NCBI GenBank assembly: GCA_964624955.1 | Contig: CAZUZF010000001.1 | Location: forward strand, 1-48,287 | DNA from: JACQHJ01 sp964624955 | GTDB taxonomy: Bacteria; Patescibacteriota; Microgenomatia; Levybacterales; UBA12049 | Length of the DNA: 48,287 bases | Direction of reading: 5' to 3' | Shown here: positions 7,698-16,437 of the stretch, one piece after another | How positions within the stretch are numbered: position 1 is the stretch's first letter | Layout of the letters: each line of letters begins with the position of its first letter | Program-made: the position numbers and the translations under genes | Notes under the pieces: model-generated | Told to the model about the DNA's origin: nothing | The model's input: only the letters and a program-made list of their open reading frames with translations | Databases searched by the model: none

Positions 7698-7949
7698 ATG
7701 GCACACACAAAAGCACAAGGAGCAGTAAAAGGAAACAGAGACTCAATCGCAAAGCGCTTGGGTATTAAACTCTATGGTGGCCAAAAGGCAAAAGTGGGAA
7801 GTATAATTGTTCGCCAAAAAGGGACAAAAGTACATCCTGGTAAAAACGTTTCAATGGGAAGAGATTTTACGCTTTTTTCCCTAGCTAATGGAATAGTCAA
7901 ATTTAAGGATCTTAATTCTAAAAAAATTGTAGACGTTTTAAATGGATAA
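7698..7949 (+). CDS. rpmA: 50S ribosomal protein L27
   Basis: L27 sits near the peptidyl transferase centre with its N-terminal tail. The 83-residue protein begins MAHTKAQGAVKGNRDS, where many bacteria have MAHKKGGGS. It keeps KRLGIKLYGGQ, IIVRQKGTKVHPGKNV and GRDFTLFSLANGIVKF. There is no cleavable N-terminal extension of the Firmicutes type. A near-consensus promoter inside an inverted repeat lies upstream. The leader is about 16 bases with no Shine-Dalgarno site. The last 8 bases overlap the parB start (ATGGATAA), so parB is probably translated from the same message. Confidence 0.95.
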   Translation: MAHTKAQGAVKGNRDSIAKRLGIKLYGGQKAKVGSIIVRQKGTKVHPGKNVSMGRDFTLFSLANGIVKFKDLNSKKIVDVLNG

Positions 7950-8775
7950 TAATCAGCGAGTATTTGAAATAGATACAAATTTACTTCAATCAAATCCTCT
8001 TCAGCCAAGGGGCATTATCTCTCCCGACTCGCTTCAGGAGTTAGTTGATTCAATAAGGGAACAAGGTATTTTAGAGCCCATTGTTGTTGCCAAAACTCCA
8101 GCTGGATATCAGATAATAGCAGGGGAGCGAAGATGGAGAGCTGCGAAAGTTTTAGGCCTTGAGAAAGTCCCTGTTGTCATAAGAGAAACAACTCCTCAAG
8201 GAATGCTTGAGATGTCAATTGTTGAGAACGTTCAAAGGGAAGACCTAAATCCTATTGAAAGAGCCCAGGCTTACAAAAGGTTAATAGAGGAATTCGGTCT
8301 TGGGACAAATGAAGTTGCAAGAAGAGTTGGTAAAAGCGCTCCTACAATTTCAAATACCATAAGACTTCTGTCTCTTCCCGATGCGATTAAAGACGCATTG
8401 GTTGCTGGAGTAATAACTGAAGGCCATGTAAGGCCCCTAATTTCAATTGGAGATCCAAAACTAATGCTTGAACTGTTTAAAAGAATTTTGAAAGAAAACA
8501 GCACTGTAAGAGAAACAGAGGATCTGGCACGACAGGCAAAGGGAGAAGTTGAACAAAAAGAGCCGAGAACCAAGCTTGCAAAGCTTTGGGTACCAGAGCT
8601 TGATGAGATGGCAAGAAAACTTGAGGAAATACTAAAACTAAGTAAAGTTGCAATGTACCAATCAAGAGCTCAGGCAAGGATTTCAATAATCATAAGAGGG
8701 GATGTGGACATTACAGGACCAAGAATTAAAGAGCTTTTTGAAATGTTAACTAAGGAGAGGTTAGCGGATTCTTAA
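7942..8775 (+). CDS. parB: ParB/Spo0J-family chromosome partitioning protein
   Basis: ParB binds parS sites and, in known members, acts as a CTP-dependent clamp that loads partition and condensation machinery. Of its 277 residues, the N-terminal ParB/Srx domain includes NPLQPRG (18-24) and GERRWRAAKVLG (61-72). The motif ENVQREDLNPIERAQAY is at about 94-110. A helix-turn-helix lies around NEVARRVGKSAPTISNTIRL (about 119-138). A C-terminal dimerisation segment follows. The gene overlaps rpmA by 8 bases and, tail to tail, lepB by 26 bases. No parA is present in the window. Coupling with L27 would tie expression to growth, which is inference. Confidence 0.95.
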   Translation: MDNNQRVFEIDTNLLQSNPLQPRGIISPDSLQELVDSIREQGILEPIVVAKTPAGYQIIAGERRWRAAKVLGLEKVPVVIRETTPQGMLEMSIVENVQREDLNPIERAQAYKRLIEEFGLGTNEVARRVGKSAPTISNTIRLLSLPDAIKDALVAGVITEGHVRPLISIGDPKLMLELFKRILKENSTVRETEDLARQAKGEVEQKEPRTKLAKLWVPELDEMARKLEEILKLSKVAMYQSRAQARISIIIRGDVDITGPRIKELFEMLTKERLADS

Positions 8776-9316
8776 CAAGCCTCATCTTATTTATCGGCAG
8801 ATAAACAAACAAAGATTCTCCAATTATATCTTCAATCTTAACAAATCCCCATTCCCTTGAATCTGAGCTTGCATTTCTATTATCCCCCATTACAAAATAT
8901 TGGTTATTGGGGACAGTTACTGTTTTTCCTTCTTCTGAAAATGCCCCAGGGAAAGTTTTAACTGAAGAGCTAAGGTATTTACTTTCATCAAAAAGTTTTC
9001 CATTAACAAAAGTCTTGCCATCTTGAATTGATACTGTTTCGCCAGGTACTCCAATGACTCTTTTAATATAGTCTTTTTCAGGTTCGGGAGGTGCTTTAAA
9101 AACAACAACATCTCCTCTTTGAGGTGGTTCAAATCGCAAGATTATCAAATTTGTGAGCACATACTCCTTGTCATAGAAGTTTGGATACATTGAATCTCCT
9201 TTTACTTCATAAGGCCTAAAAAGAAATAGATAGATGACCAAAAAAATAGCGGCAGCAATTAAAAATGTCTGGACGCTATCAAGAAGAAACGTGTAGATTT
9301 TTCTGATGATTTCCAT
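8750..9316 (-). CDS. lepB: Signal peptidase I
   Basis: It cleaves signal peptides of exported proteins at the outer membrane face. The 188-residue protein has one N-terminal membrane helix (about 15-33). The catalytic Ser is in KGDSMYPNF (Ser42) and the Lys in DYIKRVIGVPGE (Lys85). The later box GDNRNASSDSREWGFV is also present. Size is typical of the short Gram-positive-type enzyme. The promoter TTGACA-N17-GACAAT ends 6 bases before the ATG. The last 26 bases overlap the parB end on the other strand. A likely client encoded nearby is the secreted Kelch protein. Confidence 0.95.
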   Translation of the reverse strand: MEIIRKIYTFLLDSVQTFLIAAAIFLVIYLFLFRPYEVKGDSMYPNFYDKEYVLTNLIILRFEPPQRGDVVVFKAPPEPEKDYIKRVIGVPGETVSIQDGKTFVNGKLFDESKYLSSSVKTFPGAFSEEGKTVTVPNNQYFVMGDNRNASSDSREWGFVKIEDIIGESLFVYLPINKMRLVKNPLTSP

Positions 9317-9322
9317 TAGTTT

Positions 9323-9351
9323 ATTGTCCCAATTCTAGCCTCAATTGTCAA
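9323..9351 (-). promoter_or_regulatory. Leaderless-type promoter of lepB
   Basis: On the minus strand, TTGACA (9351-9346), 17 bases, GACAAT (9328-9323), then 6 bases to the ATG at 9316. The -35 box nearly coincides with that of the divergent tRNA-Val promoter. Confidence 0.65.
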
Positions 9352-9371
9352 TTGGTTTTATTTGATATAAT
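9345..9371 (+). promoter_or_regulatory. Promoter of tRNA-Val
   Basis: TATAAT at 9366-9371 ends 9 bases before the mature tRNA 5' end. The best -35 is TTGTCA at 9345-9350 with a short 15-base spacer, sharing bases with the lepB -35 on the other strand. Confidence 0.5.
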
Positions 9372-9380
9372 TAGACTACT

Positions 9381-9452
9381 GGACTTGTAGCTCAGTGGTA
9401 GAGCGCTTCATTCACATTGAAGATGTCAGAGGTTCAAATCCTCTCAAGTCCA
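9381..9452 (+). tRNA. tRNA-Val (anticodon CAC)
   Basis: It folds as a complete cloverleaf. Acceptor GGACTTG pairs with CAAGTCC, D stem GCTC with GAGC, anticodon stem CTTCA with TGAAG, and T stem AGAGG with CCTCT. The loop TTCACAT gives anticodon CAC, which reads GTG. The discriminator is A and the following bases are CTT, so CCA is not encoded and must be added by the CCA enzyme. The 3' end is 6 bases from the stop of the convergent Kelch gene. Confidence 0.95.
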
Positions 9453-9458
9453 CTTAAG

Positions 9459-11633
9459 CTAAAGATTACCTCTTAAATACTTAGAGTCAACAAGAATTAC
9501 TGAGTAAGCGGGTTCCTTAATAAGGGTGCTTTTAAGAGGTTTAATTATTGCTTCTAAGGCTACTAATTCAAGTTTTGCCGTTAGCCTCCTATTATTCTGG
9601 GCATTTCTTTGCGCGCTTTTTGTAAGTTTGATAAGATTTTTTGCAAGAATTGGATTAATTAGCTTAATTTTTTTGCCAAGAGTTATATCATCAATTAATG
9701 TTTGGAAAGTTATATTTTTTGCGCTTTCTGAATTATTTGAATCTTGACGATTAAAAGAAAGATCAAAGGTATTTGGAATATTTGGACCAACAAATCCAGA
9801 TTGGGTTAATGTATTTACCTCTCCATTTTCATCATAGAGAAAGATATTTAGGTCATATTGGTTGTTATTGCTTGAGGAAATTAATAACTGATAGTTTCCG
9901 TTTGGTGGTTTTGGCACATACAGTATTCTAATTGGTAAGTTAGTATTTGAGGAATTTAATTCATCAATGAGTGGTTGTTGTAAAAAAGTTTCCCCAACTG
10001 TATTTCCATCTTGGTCTTTTAAGACAATGTTAACTTCAGGGTTAACGGCAATCATTATGTATGAAAGGTCAGTACTTGAGGGAACGAGTCTATTTAAAGA
10101 TAGGAAGGTATTTGAGTAGCCATCGTTAAGTGTATTTCTGTCATAAAATGGATCGTTTATTTCAAAAGTATCGTTATTATATCCTTTTCCTACAACAAAA
10201 TGTCCAGGTTCTTCCAAAATACCAGGAATTGAGTTTTCAATATCCTCTTTTAACATGTCTTTATTAGCCCCCTCAAATCTTGAATATTCTAAAGCATCAA
10301 AGTCGGTTATATTGTTAATTGATTTTGCTAATTTAGAGAGTCTTGATATTGCAAGCCAATTTACCCAACCCGTCCCAATGTATCCGTCAATTTGGCTTTT
10401 TAACCATGTATTTAAAGTACCAGGACTTAAATCTGTTCCATTTGGGAGTTTGTTTATGCCGTGGAAATTTAAAACCATAGCTGCAGATGTTAAAGTGCAT
10501 CCCCATCTTTCAATAGTTCTAGATAACGGACTCCAAATTTGCGCATTATCGTATGTTTGATTTTTCCATAATGGGTCAGTTTGTTTAAGTAACGGAACAT
10601 TTAGGGATATAGACGGAGGGGTTGGGATAAAGCCTTCATATGTTGTATTAACAAACTGGTTATTTTCAGTTCTGCCGCCAATCATATAAAGTCGATTGTT
10701 ACTACTTAACACAAGCCCAATATCATCAATATTTATGGGCAAGGGTGAACTAGTTATCCACGTATCCGTAAGAAAATTGTATTCTTCTACTATATCGGTT
10801 TCTATATCTGGCTGTACGCCTGGATTGCCAACATTTCCCCCCACTACGTATATGTTTCCATTTGCATTGAGTGAAATACCAAATGTAGTTCGTGGAGTTG
10901 GCATTGGCGATTTATTAGTGCTCCAAGTATTAGTAATTGGGTCATATTCTTCCACGGTAGAAACATTAATATAGTTATTAGCGAAATCTAGATGGCCTCC
11001 AATGACATATATCTTGCCATTAGGAGCAGAAACAACTCCCAATCCAGTTCTTGGAGTTGGTAGTGACGATACTAGTATCCATTGATTTGTTAAGGGGTCA
11101 TATTCTTCAACAGTACTTACATTTCCACTATTGTTTTGTCCTCCAATGGCATACAATTTATTATTTGATCCATTTACAAGTCCAAAGTATGCACGTGGAG
11201 TATTCATAGGGCTCTTAGGCGTCCAAGTATCAGCAGCAGGGTCGTATTCATAAAAATCGCTTAGATATCCATTATTATACCCTCCTGCAAGATAAAACTT
11301 CCCATTAGATGGAAAGTAAGTAAAACCCATTGCATTTCTTCCTTGCGGAATTGTAGATTTGTTATTCCAACTATTTGTAGAGGGATCGTATACCTCTACA
11401 GTATTTAAAAAATTTCCATTATATCCTCCAACAGCATATACTTTACCTGAAACATCTACCGCGGCACCTAAATCACGCCGTGAGGTAAGCATTGGGTTTT
11501 TAATTACCCAACAGGGATTCGCATTGGGATTATAAGGACATATTTCTGCGTTAACTGGAGAAACAAAATAAAGAAAAGAAATAACTAAACTGATTATTAC
11601 TAATAATCGTTGTGATAAACGAATAAATTCCAC
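9459..11633 (-). CDS. Secreted Kelch-repeat protein with C39-like cysteine peptidase domain
   Basis: A 724-residue exported protein. A signal peptide covers about residues 1-29 (ending VNA). Six Kelch repeats at about 45-335 are marked by six hydrophobic-GG strands such as YAVGGYNG and YVIGGHLD, fitting a six-bladed propeller. A C39-family-like domain (about 340-535) follows with QTDPLWKN (Gln351), WGCTLTSAAMVL (Cys379), GHFVVGKGY (His478) and INDP (Asp494), a plausible catalytic set. The last about 190 residues hold a beta-rich stretch and a helical tail. The start is GTG at 11633, chosen because it precedes the signal peptide directly. It probably acts at the cell surface, with the propeller as a binding module. 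The substrate is unknown, and activity is inferred from motifs. Confidence 0.85.
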   Translation of the reverse strand: MEFIRLSQRLLVIISLVISFLYFVSPVNAEICPYNPNANPCWVIKNPMLTSRRDLGAAVDVSGKVYAVGGYNGNFLNTVEVYDPSTNSWNNKSTIPQGRNAMGFTYFPSNGKFYLAGGYNNGYLSDFYEYDPAADTWTPKSPMNTPRAYFGLVNGSNNKLYAIGGQNNSGNVSTVEEYDPLTNQWILVSSLPTPRTGLGVVSAPNGKIYVIGGHLDFANNYINVSTVEEYDPITNTWSTNKSPMPTPRTTFGISLNANGNIYVVGGNVGNPGVQPDIETDIVEEYNFLTDTWITSSPLPINIDDIGLVLSSNNRLYMIGGRTENNQFVNTTYEGFIPTPPSISLNVPLLKQTDPLWKNQTYDNAQIWSPLSRTIERWGCTLTSAAMVLNFHGINKLPNGTDLSPGTLNTWLKSQIDGYIGTGWVNWLAISRLSKLAKSINNITDFDALEYSRFEGANKDMLKEDIENSIPGILEEPGHFVVGKGYNNDTFEINDPFYDRNTLNDGYSNTFLSLNRLVPSSTDLSYIMIAVNPEVNIVLKDQDGNTVGETFLQQPLIDELNSSNTNLPIRILYVPKPPNGNYQLLISSSNNNQYDLNIFLYDENGEVNTLTQSGFVGPNIPNTFDLSFNRQDSNNSESAKNITFQTLIDDITLGKKIKLINPILAKNLIKLTKSAQRNAQNNRRLTAKLELVALEAIIKPLKSTLIKEPAYSVILVDSKYLRGNL

Positions 11634-11644
11634 TTAAATAATTT

Positions 11645-11671
11645 TTAATACTTATTATTCTTATTTGTCAA
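11645..11671 (-). promoter_or_regulatory. Possible promoter of the Kelch gene
   Basis: TTGACA on the minus strand (11671-11666) is clear. The -10 is ambiguous: TATTAA at 11650-11645 with a 15-base spacer, or overlapping AT-rich hexamers at 17-18 bases. Confidence 0.4.
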
Positions 11672-11708
11672 TAGTCATTTTTAAATGAATTTAATCTCTA
11701 ATGGGTGA

Positions 11709-11714
11709 TATAAT
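11709..11714 (+). promoter_or_regulatory. -10 box for the first polysaccharide-locus glycosyltransferase
   Basis: TGATATAAT contains TATAAT at 11709-11714. No convincing -35 is seen. It lies 16 bases before the ATG at 11731 and argues against the in-frame ATG at 11701. GGAAG (11719-11723) is a modest ribosome binding site. Confidence 0.5.
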
Positions 11715-11730
11715 TTATGGAAGTAAAAAA

Positions 11731-12807
11731 ATGAAAATTTTATTTTTATCTAGATCGTATTATCCAAACATTGGTGGTGTAGAAAAACATATTAACGAAA
11801 TTAGCAAAATACTAATAAATCAAGGACATAAAATAACTATTATTACGGAGAAAATTAAACAGTCTTATAGTAATAATTATCAGTCAAATTCCTTAGGTGC
11901 TAAGGAGGCAGGAAAGAAGTTAAATACGAAAATAATACGAATTGATGTTGGAGACAATGATTGGTTTAAAAAGTTTAGGATATGGCTACAACTAATTAGG
12001 CAAATAAAAATAATTGCTCAAAGCGATATTATCCATTGCCATGATGTATTTTTCTGGTATCTGCCATTTAGAATTATTTTTCCATTTAAGAAAGTATACA
12101 CCACATTTCATGGCTACGAGGGCAATAAAATTCCAAATAAGAGAGCAGTTTTTATGCATAAACTTGCAGAAGCGCTTTCCAATGGAAATATTTGCATAGG
12201 AGATTTTCTAAAAAAATGGTACGGAACAAAACCTAGTTTTGTATCTTATGGAGCAATCGACTCAAAATTACTACAAATAAAAAATGAAAGTGTTAAAAAA
12301 AATAAAGATGTAATTTTTGCAGGAAGACTGGAAGAAGAAACAGGTATCCTAGAGTATTTAGAAGCAATTTACCTTCTTAAAAAGAGAGGAATAAATTTAA
12401 CGCTAGATATATTTGGAGATGGACAACTAAAAAATAAAGCGAAGGAGTACGTTTCTAAAAATAAGTTAAATGTGTCTTTTAAAGGTTTTGTGTCAAATGT
12501 GACAGATTATATATCCTTTTATAAAATAATTTTTGTTTCAAGATATTTAGGGATATTAGAAGCGCTTGCATTAAGAATTCCAATATTTGCACAATATAAT
12601 AATGTAATTAAAAAGGATTATCTATATATGTCTCCTTTTGCAAAATTTATCTCTATTGGTAAAACAGGGGAGGAAATAGCAAAAGAAGTTGAAAGTTATT
12701 TAAAGGATCATAAAAAAATTGATATAGATGGTGGATATAAGTGGGTTAAGGATAACACTTGGGAAAATATGGTTAAAGTTTACTTAAGGCTTTGGAAGGT
12801 TGATTAA
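11731..12807 (+). CDS. Glycosyltransferase family 4 (GT-B fold)
   Basis: A predicted cytoplasmic sugar transferase for surface glycan assembly. From the ATG at 11731 it has 358 residues. The N-terminus MKILFLSRSYYPNIGGVEKH is the GT4 signature with its nucleotide-domain glycine turn. The second half opens with VIFAGRLEEETGILEYLEAI. The usual EX7E motif is only half kept (SRYLGILEALALRIPIFA), and the first Glu and the GFG loop are missing. Donor use or activity may therefore differ. An upstream ATG at 11701 is rejected because the -10 box lies inside that extension. The tail overlaps the convergent gene at 12773 by 35 bases. Specificity cannot be read. Confidence 0.85.
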   Translation: MKILFLSRSYYPNIGGVEKHINEISKILINQGHKITIITEKIKQSYSNNYQSNSLGAKEAGKKLNTKIIRIDVGDNDWFKKFRIWLQLIRQIKIIAQSDIIHCHDVFFWYLPFRIIFPFKKVYTTFHGYEGNKIPNKRAVFMHKLAEALSNGNICIGDFLKKWYGTKPSFVSYGAIDSKLLQIKNESVKKNKDVIFAGRLEEETGILEYLEAIYLLKKRGINLTLDIFGDGQLKNKAKEYVSKNKLNVSFKGFVSNVTDYISFYKIIFVSRYLGILEALALRIPIFAQYNNVIKKDYLYMSPFAKFISIGKTGEEIAKEVESYLKDHKKIDIDGGYKWVKDNTWENMVKVYLRLWKVD

Positions 12808-14527
12808 TTTTATAAAAAGAAAATATTAAGTAAGTGATAATAAGGATTAAACTAGCTAAGCTTATTATTTTAGATAGTTTAAGTACAAATGGATCTTCAT
12901 ATTTTAGTGTTAAGTTATATACACCTTTAGGAATGTCTACATTTATCACTCCTTTTTTATCAGGATATATTTGTACAACATTTTTATTCATATTCACATT
13001 CCAGCCTGGAAAATATAATGTGTTTTCTCTTATCTTAATTTCTGTTTCTGCTTTTATTGTATATTGATGGTTTGTAGAAGACCTATTGAGAGTTTTAATA
13101 CTTGCTTTTCCGGTAAGTAACTCTATATTCTTTCTTGGAATTTGAGAAAACCATGGATCGTTTGGATCAACGTATTTAGTTATTGCATAGTAATGATGTT
13201 CTCCCTGATATGTGCTAAGCGGCAAATTTTTCTGCAAATAATAATCATTAATTTGCGGGATTACTCTTCTTTGTCCCCAATTTAAGATTGTTGAGAAAAT
13301 AGAAATTCCAATGAGTAAATAAATAATAAATTTATCTTTAATGTGTAATGCTAAATATCCGAAAAGCAAAGAAATAATTAAACCCACGATAAGCAAAAGC
13401 CTATGTGATCCAGCTGCGTTTATCATTGGGAAATATTTCCATAAAAAAATAGATTGAGGGAGAATCATAAATATTGTTGTGGCTAGTATTAAAAGCCAAA
13501 AGAAAATTGCGTTTTTATATTTTGTAATTATTTTTTTCTTTAATAATAAAAAGATAAAGAATACTATTGCTGCAATCTGTGCATATCCTATTAAATTTGA
13601 TATTTCACCTTTTGGTCCTTGAAAAAGTAGACCGAATCTCCAAGGAGAAAATAGAAGATCAATAACATTTGGAAAATATAATTTACTAAAATCTACTGGG
13701 TTAAATGTAATAGATAGATAATTTTTGTATAAAAATGGAGGAAGCCATTGATATAAAGATATTGTCATTCCAATTATTAATATATATACCCAATTTTTTA
13801 AAGTACTTCTCCAATTTTTAAGGCTTATTAAAAGGTAAAACAATATAATTGGAACAAGTACCATTGCAATAAAAATATGACTTATTGCAATAAGTCCCAA
13901 TATTAACCCTGATGATATGAGAAAAGCTGTTTTATTTTTTTCTAAAAACTTGTCTATAAACAAAAAACAAAGAGGAACTAAAGTATAAGCAAGTACTTCA
14001 CCTATTGTAATTTTAAAATGAACAGATATTAAATGATATGGGGTAAAAACGTAAAACATACTTGAGGCAAAAGATACAAGATCATTCTTAAATTTATTTT
14101 GTATAAAAATAAATATAAAAATTCCACTTAAAATCATGTTGGAAAACAGAAAAACTTTTAGAGAACTTACAAAACTAAGTCCTAAAAAATGAAACAGAGA
14201 AATAAAATAATAAGGAAGTGCATAATTAAATATAAAAAGGGGATATCCGTAAGTTGCATTCAAATTTGGAGCCCATGATGGCATAATGTTTCCCTCCATA
14301 AGGGATTTATAAAACTCCATTGATCTGTAAATATGAATGTTAAAGTCCCCACTTTCATATGCGCCTTTTCTAAAAATACTGATTGAAGCGATAATAGAAA
14401 AAGAGATTAGTAAATAAAATAAGTTTATTTTTTTCTTTGGATAAATATATCTGTAAATAAAAGCGATTAAGACAATTACCAAAGATCCAATGACATTTAC
14501 TAAAACCATTCTATAGGGATCAAACAT
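12773..14527 (-). CDS. Polytopic membrane protein, GT-C-like (PTPS-related/YfhO-like)
   Basis: A 584-residue protein with about 12 membrane helices. The first extracellular loop holds ESGDFNIHIYRSMEF (about 58-72), an acidic/His motif placed like the catalytic Asp of GT-C enzymes. After the helices a soluble beta domain (about 420-555) contains YFPGWNVNMN and IPKGVYNLTLKYEDP, resembling the C-terminal domain of YfhO-type proteins, then a last helix. Related proteins are often labelled 6-pyruvoyl-tetrahydropterin synthase-related, a name without functional support here. I infer transfer of a lipid-linked sugar outside the membrane. Its start is 1 base after the stop of the upstream gene at 14529, so the two are coupled. 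Confidence 0.75.
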   Translation of the reverse strand: MFDPYRMVLVNVIGSLVIVLIAFIYRYIYPKKKINLFYLLISFSIIASISIFRKGAYESGDFNIHIYRSMEFYKSLMEGNIMPSWAPNLNATYGYPLFIFNYALPYYFISLFHFLGLSFVSSLKVFLFSNMILSGIFIFIFIQNKFKNDLVSFASSMFYVFTPYHLISVHFKITIGEVLAYTLVPLCFLFIDKFLEKNKTAFLISSGLILGLIAISHIFIAMVLVPIILFYLLISLKNWRSTLKNWVYILIIGMTISLYQWLPPFLYKNYLSITFNPVDFSKLYFPNVIDLLFSPWRFGLLFQGPKGEISNLIGYAQIAAIVFFIFLLLKKKIITKYKNAIFFWLLILATTIFMILPQSIFLWKYFPMINAAGSHRLLLIVGLIISLLFGYLALHIKDKFIIYLLIGISIFSTILNWGQRRVIPQINDYYLQKNLPLSTYQGEHHYYAITKYVDPNDPWFSQIPRKNIELLTGKASIKTLNRSSTNHQYTIKAETEIKIRENTLYFPGWNVNMNKNVVQIYPDKKGVINVDIPKGVYNLTLKYEDPFVLKLSKIISLASLILIITYLIFSFYKINQPSKALSKL

Positions 14528-14528
14528 A

Positions 14529-16385
14529 CTATTTTATATTATATAGATAATAATAAGGATATTCTAAATAACTTGAGATAAGTGAGAAACTTTCTGGATT
14601 GCAATCTTTAATATTTATTTTTTTACAAAACCATTCTATATCTCCACCTCGTATTAAAAATTTGGTTACCCCATTTTGTTTTAAAAGATTGAATTTTTTC
14701 TTTTCATTATCAAAAATATAATTAATATCAATATATTTAAAATTAGCATAGTAATATCCATGAAAATTATACATAGCAACCAAGTCTTTATTTGAAATAT
14801 ACTTATCAAATTTATTCCCAAAATTATAATAGCTTGAATTATCTCTTATCAAAATTCTTGATAAATAATTATTTTTATTTGACATGCCAAGAGAATATGG
14901 CAAAGCTAGTATTGAATTAACGAAGTAATAGGAGAAAATAACTAACACAATTATATACAAGAAATAATCAAATTTTTTAAATCTAGAAATAAAACCATTT
15001 ATTCCAAGCGAAGCAAGGAAAATAAATAAAATATAAAGTCCTAAAAGATATCTCCCATAAGGATAAATTATAAATAGATACACTGCAAAAAGTAATAAAA
15101 GAAATTTAAAAATTAAAACATTTTTTATTATCTTTAAATTATTTCTTAAACTATACAAGACAAATAATAATCCCAAGAAAAATAAAGGACTAAATACATT
15201 AATATAAAACGAAGGATTAAAGATTGCATAATTTAATCCTATGTAATGAGATAGTGGCAAACTCCATTTGGTCGAGTCTAAAAGTGTCTGACTTGTAAAA
15301 GCTGGATAAAGAGGATTTCCGGTTAAAATAAAAGCTCTTAAAAACCAAAGTATTGGAGCAAGTGAAATAAAGAAAATAAAATTAAGAATATTAAGTTTTT
15401 TTTTCTTTATTGTTTCATTTTCTAAAATTATAAAAAGAAAGACAATTGCAACTGGAATAAATACAATAGTCCAAAGTTTTGTAGCAATCATTCCGCCAAG
15501 TAAAAATCCTGATATTGCAAGAATTGAAAAATTTATTTTCTTTGCGGACAATAAAGCTAATATTGATAATAAAAAGTTAAACATCCATTGAAAGTCAACA
15601 TACATTGATGAGGTTTCATGTATTATCTCTGGGGCACTTGCCAAAAGAAGCGGAGTATAAATTGCAAATTTATAATCTTTAATTTTTGAAAATTCAGTAA
15701 GGACTAATAATACCAATATATAAAATGCAAAATGAATATATCTTGCAGATTCTTTAGAAGTTAAAAATATTGAAACTATATAAAACATTTCAGAAAGAAG
15801 AGAACTTCCTGAAACATGTAAATCTTCTTTCGGAGGAATCATTGTAGTTTCGGCTTGTAGATAAATTCTTGGAAGGTCTACGTGATACTGATCCTCCCTT
15901 ATTTCTGGATTTATTAAATTGGTAAGTGCAAGCATTATAAATATAATAACTCCAATATAGACCAAACGGTTTGTTTTTAGATGATTGATGGTTTTTTTGA
16001 AACTGTTATAAAAAGAAAAAGCATTTTCTTTAATAGAAATTGGGAAAGCAAATGTAAAAAAAAGTGTAAAAACTATTAATAAAGAAATAGCGATTGGATT
16101 TAATAGGGAAAACAACCCTAAGATTGCGACTGTACTACCGATTAAAATATATCCAAAAGCAATGTAAATTAAATATCCAAAATCTTTTTCATCAATCTCT
16201 TTTGTAAAGTAGTTTAAAATTTTTCTTCCCAGAGAAAATGAAACAAAAATTAATAAAATAGCTAAAGATAAATTTATGGCAAAATTAATAAAGACAAGGT
16301 AATCAATAGAAAAACCCGTAAAGTCCTGTTTTAAAAAGGATATTTTTTGAGTGATATTACTTAAAAGCAGAAAAAATAAATCCAT
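14529..16385 (-). CDS. Polytopic membrane protein, GT-C glycosyltransferase-like
   Basis: A 618-residue protein with 12 or more membrane helices. An acidic loop motif, IREDQYHVDLPRIYLQAE, lies near residue 160 at the outer face, where GT-C enzymes carry the metal/acceptor Asp. A short soluble C-terminal segment begins near residue 500. The motif resembles DALWYHLTLPKLYL in the protein at 26947, so the two are probably distant paralogues. It is first in a two-gene minus-strand unit and is transcribed from one side of the bidirectional element at 16391-16427. A sugar transferase using polyprenyl-phosphate donors is the likely role. The sugar and acceptor are unknown. Confidence 0.7.
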   Translation of the reverse strand: MDLFFLLLSNITQKISFLKQDFTGFSIDYLVFINFAINLSLAILLIFVSFSLGRKILNYFTKEIDEKDFGYLIYIAFGYILIGSTVAILGLFSLLNPIAISLLIVFTLFFTFAFPISIKENAFSFYNSFKKTINHLKTNRLVYIGVIIFIMLALTNLINPEIREDQYHVDLPRIYLQAETTMIPPKEDLHVSGSSLLSEMFYIVSIFLTSKESARYIHFAFYILVLLVLTEFSKIKDYKFAIYTPLLLASAPEIIHETSSMYVDFQWMFNFLLSILALLSAKKINFSILAISGFLLGGMIATKLWTIVFIPVAIVFLFIILENETIKKKKLNILNFIFFISLAPILWFLRAFILTGNPLYPAFTSQTLLDSTKWSLPLSHYIGLNYAIFNPSFYINVFSPLFFLGLLFVLYSLRNNLKIIKNVLIFKFLLLLFAVYLFIIYPYGRYLLGLYILFIFLASLGINGFISRFKKFDYFLYIIVLVIFSYYFVNSILALPYSLGMSNKNNYLSRILIRDNSSYYNFGNKFDKYISNKDLVAMYNFHGYYYANFKYIDINYIFDNEKKKFNLLKQNGVTKFLIRGGDIEWFCKKINIKDCNPESFSLISSYLEYPYYYLYNIK

Positions 16386-16390
16386 TGAAT

Positions 16391-16427
16391 TTAATGTATT
16401 CTAAAATAAAGAATGATATAATTTCAA
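16391..16427. promoter_or_regulatory. Bidirectional promoter element, copy A
   Basis: Plus strand: TGATATAAT (box 16417-16422) serves the GT2/GT-C fusion. Minus strand: TTGAAA (16427-16422), 18 bases, TAGAAT (16403-16398) serves the gene at 16385. The same 37-base element recurs at 20807-20843 with 30 of 37 bases identical and no length change. Confidence 0.65.
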
Positions 16428-16437
16428 CCAAGTATTT

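Noticed and set aside
8790..8805. Stem TTTATC-GGCA-GATAAA near the parB/lepB ends as a terminator
   Set aside because: The stem is weak and AT-rich, lies inside lepB coding sequence, and has no T tract on either strand.
1698..9316. parS sites for the ParB protein
   Set aside because: I looked for the 16-bp palindrome of the usual parS type near parB and did not see a clear match by eye.
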